A stretch of DNA of 64,000 nt from Phyllobacterium pellucidum (GTDB lineage Bacteria > Pseudomonadota > Alphaproteobacteria > Rhizobiales > Rhizobiaceae): NCBI RefSeq assembly GCF_013327855.1, contig NZ_JABUMX010000001.1, positions 1,178,001-1,242,000 on the forward strand, given 5' to 3'. Positions 50,727 through 58,301 of this stretch are shown here, in pieces. The notes under the pieces were generated by a model. The model searched no databases, was not told the origin of the DNA, and was given only the letters and a program-made list of their open reading frames with translations. Numbering within the stretch: position 1 is the first letter of the stretch; each line of letters begins with the position of its first letter. The translations under genes and the position numbers were made by a program.

Positions 50727-51251
50727 ATGACCGATACTTCGAATGAACCGCGTACGGTTGCCCAAAAGAAACCGGGCAAGACCGTCAAGAAGAAAGCGAA
50801 GGAACTCTCCGGCAAATCACCTGCCCGCAAGCCCCAAGGCACCCCCGCAGAGCCCAAGCTCTTGTCGGGCGGAAACCCTCAGATTGCGAAAGCTGACGGC
50901 GACGCGCCCGTTCAGGCCTATATCGCGGCGATGCCCGGCTGGAAAAGCGAGGCCGGCCGACGCCTGGACGCGCTGATCGCTCGCACCGTTCCTGATGTGC
51001 GAAAGGCGGTGAAATGGAACTCGCCGCTCTACGGTATTGAAGGTCAGGGATTCTTTCTCGGCGTCCACTGCTTCGACAAATACATAAAGGTCGCTTTCTT
51101 CCACGGCGCGTCGCTGAACCCGATGCCGCCTGTCGAATCCAAGGACAAGAACACCCGTTACTTTCACATCCATGAGAACGACGCGATCAATGAGGAGGAA
51201 CTGGCGGCGTGGATCCGTCAGGCCGCCGCCCTGCCCGGCTGGGTCCCCTGA
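50727..51251 (+). CDS. DUF1801 domain protein
   Basis: Protein of 174 aa. The first about 55 residues are basic and low in complexity (KKPGKTVKKKAKELSGKSPA), then the DUF1801 (YdhG-like) domain: VQAYIAAMPGWKSEAGRRLD (about 70-89), VRKAVKWNSPLYGIEGQGFF and KVAFFHGASLNPMPP. Start chosen at MTDTSNE (50727). Function unknown. A second DUF1801 gene follows 62 bp later, suggesting a unit of two. Confidence 0.85.
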   Translation: MTDTSNEPRTVAQKKPGKTVKKKAKELSGKSPARKPQGTPAEPKLLSGGNPQIAKADGDAPVQAYIAAMPGWKSEAGRRLDALIARTVPDVRKAVKWNSPLYGIEGQGFFLGVHCFDKYIKVAFFHGASLNPMPPVESKDKNTRYFHIHENDAINEEELAAWIRQAAALPGWVP

Positions 51252-51313
51252 TTTGATCAAGTAATATAGGCTTGCCTGCACGAATCGGGTCCGGAACTGG
51301 AGGAACAGTACCC

Positions 51314-51736
51314 ATGAATCCCTCGGAACATATTGACCAGCTTATCGAAAAACTCGGCGACTGGCGCGGGGAGATGCTCGCAAGCCTCCGCAAGACTTTC
51401 CTTGAAGCCGACAAGGAGATCGTCGAGGAATGGAAGTGGATGGGTAGCCCTGTCTGGGAGCGCGACGGGATCATCGCGGTGGGCAATGCCCACAAGGAAA
51501 AGGTGAAGCTGACGTTCTCGCACGGCGCAAGCCTTCCGGATCCAGATAAGCTTTTCAACAATGGCTTCGGGGGCAAAGTGTGGCGCGCGATCGACGTCCA
51601 CGAGGGTGACAAGGTTGACAAGGACGCTTTGAAAAAGCTCATTCGCGCCGCCGTCGAATTCAACCAAGCCAAGAAACTGGCAAAGAAAGCCGCGCCACGC
51701 ACACGGGCGAAAACGGCCAAGGGCGAAGCCGAATAG
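51314..51736 (+). CDS. DUF1801 domain protein (second, adjacent copy)
   Basis: Protein of 140 aa with the same fold as the previous gene product but without the basic N-terminal extension: IDQLIEKLGDWRGEMLASLR, VEEWKWMGSPVWERDGIIAV (about 37-56) and KVKLTFSHGASLPDPDKLF (about 63-81). Instead it ends in a Lys/Ala-rich tail (AKKLAKKAAPRTRAKTAKGE). ATG at 51314. Both proteins thus carry a basic tail, at opposite ends. Confidence 0.85.
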   Translation: MNPSEHIDQLIEKLGDWRGEMLASLRKTFLEADKEIVEEWKWMGSPVWERDGIIAVGNAHKEKVKLTFSHGASLPDPDKLFNNGFGGKVWRAIDVHEGDKVDKDALKKLIRAAVEFNQAKKLAKKAAPRTRAKTAKGEAE

Positions 51737-51819
51737 GCTAGTACATTTCCTGAACTGGACGAATTGCAGCGTTGAGAGGATCCTCTGCGCATGGGCTGCT
51801 GAAGCCCCAAGGAGGACCT

Positions 51820-52983
51820 ATGAACAGCATGGCACATACATCATCCATTGCGGACGAAGCTTCGTCCGGGAGTGCCGTAGATATCGCGCACTCTTTGACA
51901 CCAACTCTCGCTGCGAGGGCGGCGGAATTTGACGAGACCGACACTTTCGTTGCGGAGAACTATAAGCTCCTCAAGGAGGCCGGCCTCGTCCATGCCGGCG
52001 TGCCCCACGAACTTGGCGGCGGCGGCGCCGACGTTGGCGAGCTTGCCGAAATGCTGCGCGTGCTCGCGCATGGCTGCTCGTCGACCGCGCTCGCTTTCTC
52101 GATGCACACGCATCAAGTCGCGATCCCTGCCTGGCGCTGGCGCCACCAGAAGGCTTTGGCCGTCGAGCCCCTTCTGAAGCGTATTGCCGCTGAAAAGCTG
52201 ATCCTGTTGTCGAGCGGGGGCTCGGACTGGATCGGCGGCTCAGGCGATGCAACCAAGGTCGAGGGCGGCTACCGCATCAAGGCGCGCAAGGTGTTCACCT
52301 CAGGCGCCAATGCCGGAGACATCCTGATGACCGGCGCAATCCTTCGTGGGGAAGACGGTTCGGCTCAGGTGATCCACTTTGGCGTTCCCATGAAGTCAGC
52401 CGAAGTGAAGGTTGTCGATACCTGGAAAGCGCTCGGAATGCGAGGCACCGGCTCCAACGATGTTGCGATCGAAGACTTCTTTGTGCCTGACGCCAGCGTC
52501 GCGTTTTCGCGCAAGGCGGGCGAATGGCATCCGGTTTTCCAGATCATCGCAACAACGGCATTTCCGCTGATCTATGCTGTGTATCTCGGCGTTGCCGAAA
52601 GCGCGCGGGACATTGCCATCCATCTTGCCAAGAAGAAGCAGCCGACCGAGACCTCCATGAACCTCGCCGGTCGCATGGACACCTCGCTGCGCGCCGCCCA
52701 GCTTGCACATCAATGGATGGTAAAAATTGTCGAGCGCAATTCGCCTTCCGCCGAAAGCGTCAACGAGGTCATGATCGGACGTTCACTGGTAGCGGAACAT
52801 GCAATCAAGACAGTGGAGCTTGCTCTCGAGTTGGCGGGTGGTGCCGGTTTCTATCGCTCGAACGGTCTGGAACAGCGTTTCCGGGATATCCAGGGCGCGC
52901 GGTTCCACCCGCTCCAGCAAGGCCCGCAAGCGCGGTATGCCGGAGCGATGGCGCTCGGACAATCGGTGAATACCGTATTCTAG
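51820..52983 (+). CDS. Acyl-CoA dehydrogenase family flavoprotein
   Basis: Protein of 387 aa, start after GGAGG. N-terminal helical domain (YKLLKEAGLVHAGVPHELGG), middle beta domain (GSGDATKVEGGYRIKARKVF, about 143-162), DTWKALGMRGTGSNDVAIED (about 201-220) and C-terminal helical domain (FYRSNGLEQRFRDIQGARFH, about 346-365). The usual catalytic Glu region of acyl-CoA dehydrogenases is not clear, and such proteins include oxygenase-type members (DszC/HpaB-like) and nitroalkane-oxidase-like enzymes. Substrate unknown. Convergent with the DUF2778 gene. Confidence 0.85.
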   Translation: MNSMAHTSSIADEASSGSAVDIAHSLTPTLAARAAEFDETDTFVAENYKLLKEAGLVHAGVPHELGGGGADVGELAEMLRVLAHGCSSTALAFSMHTHQVAIPAWRWRHQKALAVEPLLKRIAAEKLILLSSGGSDWIGGSGDATKVEGGYRIKARKVFTSGANAGDILMTGAILRGEDGSAQVIHFGVPMKSAEVKVVDTWKALGMRGTGSNDVAIEDFFVPDASVAFSRKAGEWHPVFQIIATTAFPLIYAVYLGVAESARDIAIHLAKKKQPTETSMNLAGRMDTSLRAAQLAHQWMVKIVERNSPSAESVNEVMIGRSLVAEHAIKTVELALELAGGAGFYRSNGLEQRFRDIQGARFHPLQQGPQARYAGAMALGQSVNTVF

Positions 52984-53041
52984 AGTGCCCTACAAAAAAC
53001 GGGCGTTGGCAGGCGTGGGGTCGGCTTCCGCAAGAAGCGGA

Positions 53042-54214
53042 TTACCGCGATGCAACGCTCGTCGTCGATGCCGGCATCCGGGCGACGACGACAAGCTGCG
53101 TGACCTCACCCCGCTTGAAGGCCGCAAGGAACCGGCGGTAATCCTTGAACGACACGCAGCCATTTGAATCGCCGCGCGGGCCGAGCATGTAGGTATGGGC
53201 TAGCAGTCCGTCGCGGCCAAAAAGCTTGCTCGGATCGAGTGGGTTGAGCCGGATCGCCTCGACGCCGTGGAAGAGGGCCTCGCGCATCGTCAACCGGTAG
53301 GTATGTGGCGGCGTGGCACCGCGCATCTTCTTGTGTACGGAGCGTGGATCGTCACGCAGCGGACCAAGTCCGGAATGCGCCTCAAGACGCTCGCCATTGG
53401 GCATGTAGACCGTCTTGGCCGAGATATCGTAGATCGCGGTGCGATTGCGGGCAAAGAGGCGGGCCGCCGGCGGTTCGTAGGACGGCGCAACATCGCGAAT
53501 GTCGTTGTCCTGCGGCGCATAGGCAAGAAGCTGCGGCGTTGCGCGCTTGGCCAGCCGGGCCGGGCGGTTGGGACGGATGCCGGGTAGCGGGACTTCAGCC
53601 GCATCGTCTGCATCGTCAAGCCCGGGGGCCTTTTCAGCCAATACCAGGCTGAACGGACCGTCTGACGGATAACCCGCAGCGGCGGGCGCACCGGCCAAGG
53701 CGACTTGCGGCGAAGGCGGCTCGTCGAAGGTGCTGTAGGAACGCACGGAAGCGACATGCATTGTATCGAGGCCCGAAGCCCGGACACCGAACGCATCCTC
53801 TTCAAGCGGCGCCGTTGCCGCCAGAACGAACTTCGGCTTCGGCGGCGTGATGACGACGATCTCGCCGGTAGCCGAGATCACCGAGCCCTCGTCCATATCG
53901 GTAGCCTGCCAGGCCGTGCCGGTGAGTTCCGGAACGCGGGGATATTTGGGATTGACGCGAACCGGGACGAGGTTGGGTGCGAGGGCGATGCTGCTCGGGC
54001 CAAACGCCCGTTCACCCGGCCTGTAGCTGTCAGCGAGCGCGCTGCCCTCGGACCGCGAGGCGACGGCATGGTGCAGTGTAACGGCAAGAATGATCGCTCC
54101 GAACGCGGTCATGATTCCGAGGCTTGCAAGAAAGGCGGCGGAGGTTAGTCCGGGACCCCGACGACGGCCATTTTTTTGCGAAGGCTTTCCGCCCGCCCCG
54201 ACTGCAAACGCCAT
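53042..54214 (-). CDS. Membrane-anchored DUF2778 (Tlde1-like) protein
   Basis: Protein of 390 aa. A basic N terminus precedes one membrane segment (SAAFLASLGIMTAFGAIILA, about 25-44); a long Pro/Ala-rich periplasmic linker follows (to about 240); the C-terminal about 130 residues form the DUF2778 domain with AIYDISAKTVYMPNGERLEA, the Met-x-Gly-containing LGPLRD, and the catalytic-type HTYMLGPRGDSNGCVSFKDY (about 341-360). This matches L,D-transpeptidase-like Tlde1 enzymes in which His and the Cys of SNGC act. Expected to act on peptidoglycan. Start could be 51 bp earlier (GTG at 54265). Confidence 0.8.
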   Translation of the reverse strand: MAFAVGAGGKPSQKNGRRRGPGLTSAAFLASLGIMTAFGAIILAVTLHHAVASRSEGSALADSYRPGERAFGPSSIALAPNLVPVRVNPKYPRVPELTGTAWQATDMDEGSVISATGEIVVITPPKPKFVLAATAPLEEDAFGVRASGLDTMHVASVRSYSTFDEPPSPQVALAGAPAAAGYPSDGPFSLVLAEKAPGLDDADDAAEVPLPGIRPNRPARLAKRATPQLLAYAPQDNDIRDVAPSYEPPAARLFARNRTAIYDISAKTVYMPNGERLEAHSGLGPLRDDPRSVHKKMRGATPPHTYRLTMREALFHGVEAIRLNPLDPSKLFGRDGLLAHTYMLGPRGDSNGCVSFKDYRRFLAAFKRGEVTQLVVVARMPASTTSVASR

Positions 54215-54520
54215 GATACTCGTACCCACACTGCTCAACCCACGCGACAGTCCGCGCAAAACCACGCTTACCGTGGCAAAACTGAGGCTGCGGGCAACAA
54301 AACCGCGTCCTCAATCCGCGACTGTCCTGCATGAACAATGAAGAATCTTGGTTACCAATTGATTGAGAGAGAGACGGATTTTTTCCATTTCCCGCGGCAG
54401 CGCTCACGTACATCCGCGATGGCTCCTCGGGTCAGGCCCGAGGATGGTGGCAGGGGTGTGCAGGTTGGCGAAGAGGTCGCTAGGAGGTAGCTGCTGCGAG
54501 CACGATGAACCGCATGTCAT
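54215..54520. other. Intergenic region between DUF2778 and ankyrin genes
   Basis: About 305 bp. It contains the upstream region of the DUF2778 gene and the 3' side of the ankyrin gene, both on the minus strand. The only structure noted is a palindrome at 54424-54444. No further gene is supported. Confidence 0.4.
54424..54444. repeat. REP-like palindromic element or terminator stem
   Basis: TCCTCGGG-TCAGG-CCCGAGGA, perfect 8-bp arms with a 5-nt loop, about 76 bp after the ankyrin stop. The motif resembles short palindromes that, as I recall, are dispersed between genes in Rhizobiales genomes. A related partial copy (GCGGGCCCGAGGATCAACG) occurs at about 42944-42962. Confidence 0.45.
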
Positions 54521-55195
54521 TTACTGCAGCCGGGCCACGATCTGCGCATAGCCTTTCGCGCGTGCGTGCTGCAGCGCCGTGACGCCGTCCCTATCGGCAA
54601 GCGCCTTGTTCGCACCCGCATCGACAAGCAGCTTGACGATTGCAATATGGCGGGGACCGCCGTCGCCGAGAATGACCGCCTCGAGGAGTGCTGTCCAGCC
54701 GAGCTTGTTGACATGGTCGACATCAACGCCGGCCTCGATGAGCGTGCGGACGGTTTCGACGTGACCGCGCTCTGAAGCCGGGATCAGTGCCGTGCCGCCG
54801 TAGCGATTGGTGCTCTTTAAATCCGCGCCATGGGCGAGCGTCATGCGAAGTATTTCGAGGTGACCGCGGGCGCCGGCATACAGATAGGGACTATCCTCGA
54901 TCCTGTCCTTGGCATTCACGTCGGCGCCGGCCTCGATCAGCATGCGTGCCGCTTCTATGCGGTTGGCATGTGTTGCGACGAGCAGCGCCGTTTCGCCGCG
55001 TTCGTTCCGCACATCGGGATCAACCCCTTGCGCGAGTAACGACCGCAAGGTCGTCGTGTCGCCGCCATGCGCGGCTTCAATCAGTTCAAGTGCCTTCGTG
55101 TCAGCCATCGCAACTCCCCGCGTAGATATCAGCGTCATGCATACTAGGAGCGCCCGCTGGGTTAAACCGTTCGGGAGCTTCCGATCATTGTTCAT
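54521..55195 (-). CDS. Ankyrin repeat protein
   Basis: Protein of up to about 224 aa with five to six ankyrin repeats: RGETALLVATHANRIEAARM, DSPYLYAGARGHLEILRMTL, GGTALIPASERGHVETVRTL, GWTALLEAVILGDGGPRHIA, DGVTALQHARAKGYAQIVAR. From the start at 55195 it has a plausible signal peptide (RALLVCMTLISTRGVAMA), making it periplasmic. However an internal ATG at 55108 has a much better ribosome site (GGGGAG) and would give a cytosolic protein of 195 aa. Which is used is open. Function unknown. Confidence 0.82.
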   Translation of the reverse strand: MNNDRKLPNGLTQRALLVCMTLISTRGVAMADTKALELIEAAHGGDTTTLRSLLAQGVDPDVRNERGETALLVATHANRIEAARMLIEAGADVNAKDRIEDSPYLYAGARGHLEILRMTLAHGADLKSTNRYGGTALIPASERGHVETVRTLIEAGVDVDHVNKLGWTALLEAVILGDGGPRHIAIVKLLVDAGANKALADRDGVTALQHARAKGYAQIVARLQ

Positions 55196-55340
55196 CCTTA
55201 TTTTCTCCATGCTGTTGCGTGCCGGAACAGGTGAATGGGGCTCGCTGTCGCCCCTTCATCGGCCTTGAACATAAACAACAAAATTAGTCATCACGCGACA
55301 GGCTTGCCATTCACATTGCCGTTTCCTAAATAGACCTCGT

Positions 55341-55399
55341 GAGGACGACCTCAACGCCGCTGGATTTCCGGCGCTTCCAGACAAATCCGGGACGGCCCG
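55341..55399 (+). promoter_or_regulatory. Guanidine-II riboswitch (mini-ykkC motif)
   Basis: Two short hairpins with the diagnostic ACGR loops: GAGG-ACGA-CCTC (55341-55352) and CGGG-ACGG-CCCG (55388-55399), separated by about 35 nt that include a small GCCG/CGGC stem. In this class guanidinium binds the two loops as they kiss. The downstream ribosome site GAGGTCGTC (55415-55423) is an exact complement of GACGACCTC in hairpin 1 (55344-55352), giving a clear on/off switch of translation for the guanidinium exporter gene that follows. Confidence 0.9.
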
Positions 55400-55423
55400 A
55401 GCAAATATGTGAAGGAGGTCGTC

Positions 55424-55738
55424 ATGGCCTGGATAATACTCGTCGCTGCGGGACTCTTTGAAATCGGTTGGGCCATCGGGCTCAAATATACCGATGGCTT
55501 TACCCGCCTTACTCCCTCGATCCTTACCGCCGGCAGCATGGTCATCAGCGTTGTGCTGCTTGGCCTGGCTCTGCGCGATCTTCCCGTCGGCAGTGCCTAT
55601 GCGGTCTGGACGGGTATCGGAACGGTCGGCACTGCACTTCTAGGCATGTATCTTTTTGCCGAGCCCGCCACCGTCGTCCGTCTTGTCTGCATCGGCTTGA
55701 TCGTTGCCGGCATCGGCGGGCTGAAATTTCTCGCCTGA
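55424..55738 (+). CDS. sugE: Guanidinium exporter Gdx (SugE type small multidrug resistance protein)
   Basis: Four-helix SMR transporter of 104 aa. [20 protein letters not shown] contains the essential Glu in helix 1 ([11 protein letters not shown]), followed by [20 protein letters not shown] and [20 protein letters not shown] (about 58-77), a sequence typical of SugE/Gdx rather than EmrE. Proton-coupled guanidinium export across the inner membrane is the known role of Gdx. The guanidine-II riboswitch directly upstream supports that function. Start after GGAGG at 55414-55418. Confidence 0.95.
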   Translation: MAWIILVAAGLFEIGWAIGLKYTDGFTRLTPSILTAGSMVISVVLLGLALRDLPVGSAYAVWTGIGTVGTALLGMYLFAEPATVVRLVCIGLIVAGIGGLKFLA

Positions 55739-55856
55739 GTGCAAATCGGCCGTGCATTTCGAGGCGTTCTTGCTCTAGTGTCGGTCTCGACGAGCGCCTC
55801 CAAGGGCACCAATCGCATTGGAGGCTGACCGGCAAAGTGGATAGCCAGCGCAGAAA

Positions 55857-56642
55857 ATGATCGACGAGCAAAACACCGCCCTCTCCCAAGCTGAAATCGA
55901 ACGCTATGCGCGCCATATCATCCTTGGCGAGATCGGCGGTCCGGGCCAGCAGAAGCTGAAACGTGCCCGGGTGCTCGTTGTCGGTGCCGGCGGCCTCGGC
56001 GCTCCGGTGCTGCAGTATCTCGCGGCCTCAGGTGTCGGCACGCTCGGGATCATTGACGATGATCGCGTTTCGCTCTCAAACCTGCAGCGCCAGATCATAC
56101 ATAGCTCCGACCTCGTCGGATCGGCCAAGGTCGAAAGTGCCGCGCGGGCTATCGCCGCTATCAACCCGCATGTCATCGTCGAGACCCATGAGACGCGTAT
56201 CGCCAGGGAGAATGCCGCCGATCTCGTGCGCCGCTACGATATCATCGTCGACGGATCGGACAATTTCGATACGCGCTATTTGTTGGCCGACGTTTGCCTT
56301 AAGGAAAAGCGGCCGCTGATTTCGGCAGCGCTTGGACGGTTCGACGGTTCGGTCACGACGTTGATGCCCTATGCGGCGAACCCTGCCGGCGAGGCCAATC
56401 CATCCTATCGCGATCTCTTTCCCAATCCGCCACCACCGGGACTGCTTCCGGCCTGTGCCGAGGCCGGCGTACTCGGTGTTCTGCCAGGCGTCATTGGCAC
56501 CTTGCAGGCGACGGAAGTCATCAAGCTCATTACCGGAATTGGCGAACCGCTGGTCGGACGGCTTCTTCTCTATGATGCGCTGACCTCGCGTTTCGAAATC
56601 ATCAAGTACAAGGCGCGCAAGCGGTCGGATGATGCCGCTTGA
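55857..56642 (+). CDS. moeB: Molybdopterin-synthase adenylyltransferase-like E1 enzyme (MoeB/ThiF)
   Basis: E1-like enzyme of 261 aa that adenylates the C-terminal Gly of a ubiquitin-like sulfur carrier (MoaD or ThiS). QAEIERYARHIILGEIGGPG, the ATP-binding GAGGLGAPVLQYLAASGVG (about 43-61), DDRVSLSNLQRQIIH and DGSDNFDTRYLLADVC (about 127-142) are present, and the catalytic Cys is likely that in PACAEAGVLG (about 200). The zinc-binding C-x-x-C of many MoeB proteins is replaced: the sequence reads NPSYRDLFPNP. No rhodanese domain is fused. It overlaps the following AcnX gene by 14 bp. Confidence 0.9.
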   Translation: MIDEQNTALSQAEIERYARHIILGEIGGPGQQKLKRARVLVVGAGGLGAPVLQYLAASGVGTLGIIDDDRVSLSNLQRQIIHSSDLVGSAKVESAARAIAAINPHVIVETHETRIARENAADLVRRYDIIVDGSDNFDTRYLLADVCLKEKRPLISAALGRFDGSVTTLMPYAANPAGEANPSYRDLFPNPPPPGLLPACAEAGVLGVLPGVIGTLQATEVIKLITGIGEPLVGRLLLYDALTSRFEIIKYKARKRSDDAA

Positions 56643-57888
56643 ACTGACTGCGGAACAGCAATCGATTGCCCAAGGTGCGGGCGGAGAAGGCGCAGCGATG
56701 GCGATGCGGATCGTTGCAGCAACGGCGCGGCTGATGGGGGCGCCCTCGCTCATCCCCATTGCTTCAGCCCATATTGACGGTGCGCTTTACCACGGTGACT
56801 CCGGAACGCTTTTTGCCGAGAAGCTCGTTGAAGGCAGGGCAAAAGTCGCCGTACGCGCCACACTCAATGTGGGCTCCATCGATCTTACCGGATGCTCAAG
56901 GAACCGGCTGCCGCCGCATGAGCGGGTGATGGCGCGGCGCATGATGGACGCCTATCGCAAGCTTGGCTGCGAGCCGAGCTGGACCTGCGCGCCCTATCAG
57001 GCGGGCCATCGGCCGGCCCCCGGCACGGACGTCGCCTGGGGCGAATCCAATGCGGTCGTGTTCTGCAATTCCGTACTGGGCGCCCGCACCAACCGCTATG
57101 GCGATTTTCTCGACATCGCCTGCGCGATTGCCGGCTTTGCGCCCTATTACGGTTTTCACCTCGAGGAGAACCGCCGCGCAACCGTGGTGTTCGATGTGTC
57201 GGGTCTCGACTCTGCCTTTCTGGCTTCCGAAGTGGCCTTTCCCATTCTTGGCAGCCTCTACGGCCGTGAGCTTGGCGGCGCGGTCGGCATTGTTTCGGGG
57301 CTTGCCCGCCATCCCGGCGAAGACGCTTTGAAAGCCTTTGGCGCAGCGGCCGCTTCAGCGGGAGCAGTCGGGCTTTTTCATGTGTCGGGCGTTACGCCGG
57401 AAGCACCCGATCTCAATATCGCGCTCCAGCATCAGCCGCCGGAGATGACTATCCATGTCAGCGAGGAAATGGTCGCAGACTCGCGCCGGCGGCTCTCCAC
57501 CGTTTCAGGCACAGACAGGCTCGATGCCGTCGCCATCGGCAGTCCGCATTTGTCGGGTGACGAGTTCAACCAGCTTCAACAGCTCGTTGCCGGCCGCAAG
57601 CTCAAAATCCCGCTCTATGCCTGCACCAGCCGCCACGCATTGGCGGAGCTGGAAGCCGATGGCGGTCGCAAATCTCTCGAAGACGCCGGCATTGTCATCG
57701 TTGCTGATACCTGCGTCGTCGTCACGCCCATCTTGCCCGAGGCAGAAGGTGCCGTGCTGATGACCAACTCCGGCAAGTTCGCCCACTACGCGCCCGGCAA
57801 TACCGGGTATGGCGTGCTCTATGGGTCGATGGCCGAATGTGTGGAAAGCGCCGTTGCAGGTCGGCCGCGCTTCGGAGGCGCGCCATGA
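56629..57888 (+). CDS. Aconitase X catalytic (large) subunit
   Basis: Iron-sulfur dehydratase subunit of 419 aa. RATLNVGSIDL, AWGESNAVVFCNSVLGARTN (about 138-157), the Cys in ADTCVVVTP (about 361-369) and MTNSGKFAHYAPGNTGYG (about 382-399) mark the aconitase X family, whose bacterial members characterised act as cis-3-hydroxy-L-proline dehydratases. It overlaps moeB upstream (14 bp) and the small-subunit gene downstream (4 bp). Two consecutive ATG codons (56629, 56632) can serve as starts. The function is inferred from the family; no proline-catabolism genes are next to it. Confidence 0.88.
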   Translation: MMPLELTAEQQSIAQGAGGEGAAMAMRIVAATARLMGAPSLIPIASAHIDGALYHGDSGTLFAEKLVEGRAKVAVRATLNVGSIDLTGCSRNRLPPHERVMARRMMDAYRKLGCEPSWTCAPYQAGHRPAPGTDVAWGESNAVVFCNSVLGARTNRYGDFLDIACAIAGFAPYYGFHLEENRRATVVFDVSGLDSAFLASEVAFPILGSLYGRELGGAVGIVSGLARHPGEDALKAFGAAAASAGAVGLFHVSGVTPEAPDLNIALQHQPPEMTIHVSEEMVADSRRRLSTVSGTDRLDAVAIGSPHLSGDEFNQLQQLVAGRKLKIPLYACTSRHALAELEADGGRKSLEDAGIVIVADTCVVVTPILPEAEGAVLMTNSGKFAHYAPGNTGYGVLYGSMAECVESAVAGRPRFGGAP

Positions 57889-58292
57889 AGGCGAAGGTTC
57901 TTGTTGCAGGCGCGGCAGCCGAGGGCCCGGCACTCGTCCTTTCTGCGCCGATCAGTTTCTGGGGCGGGGTCAATCCCAAGACGGGGTTGATCGAAGACGT
58001 GCGCCATCCGGAGCACGGTGCCTCGATTGCCGGAACGATTCTTTGCCTGCCCGGGACAATCGGTTCCTCTTCGGCCGCCGCCGTGCTGCTTGAGCTGGTG
58101 TCCGTCGATCTTGCGCCTGCGGCAATCATTCTTCACGAACCGGATGCGATTCTCCTTCTCGGGCTCATCGTGGCACAGGAGATGGGCTACCAGACGCCGA
58201 TCGCCATTGAACTCGACCGCGAGAAATTCGAAGGGCTGAATGGAGAGAAAGTCCGGATCGCCGTCGATGGTGATATCGCTGTCGCCGCCTGA
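57885..58292 (+). CDS. Aconitase X swivel (small) subunit, DUF126
   Basis: Protein of 135 aa that completes the aconitase X enzyme: KVLVAGAAAEGPALVLSAPI, SFWGGVNPKTGLIEDVRHPE (about 24-43), SIAGTILCLPGTIGSSSAAA (about 47-66), the swivel-domain signature. The start overlaps the large-subunit stop by 4 bp. In some organisms both parts are fused in one chain; here they are separate, the two-subunit form. Convergent with a 2-hydroxyacid dehydrogenase gene. Confidence 0.9.
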   Translation: MKAKVLVAGAAAEGPALVLSAPISFWGGVNPKTGLIEDVRHPEHGASIAGTILCLPGTIGSSSAAAVLLELVSVDLAPAAIILHEPDAILLLGLIVAQEMGYQTPIAIELDREKFEGLNGEKVRIAVDGDIAVAA

Positions 58293-58301
58293 ATTCCGCC
58301 G

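Noticed and set aside
52524-53141. Frame running on from the acyl-CoA dehydrogenase gene, suggesting a frameshift
   Set aside because: The flavoprotein frame is complete to a normal end at 52983 with conserved C-terminal motifs; the other frame is a shadow.
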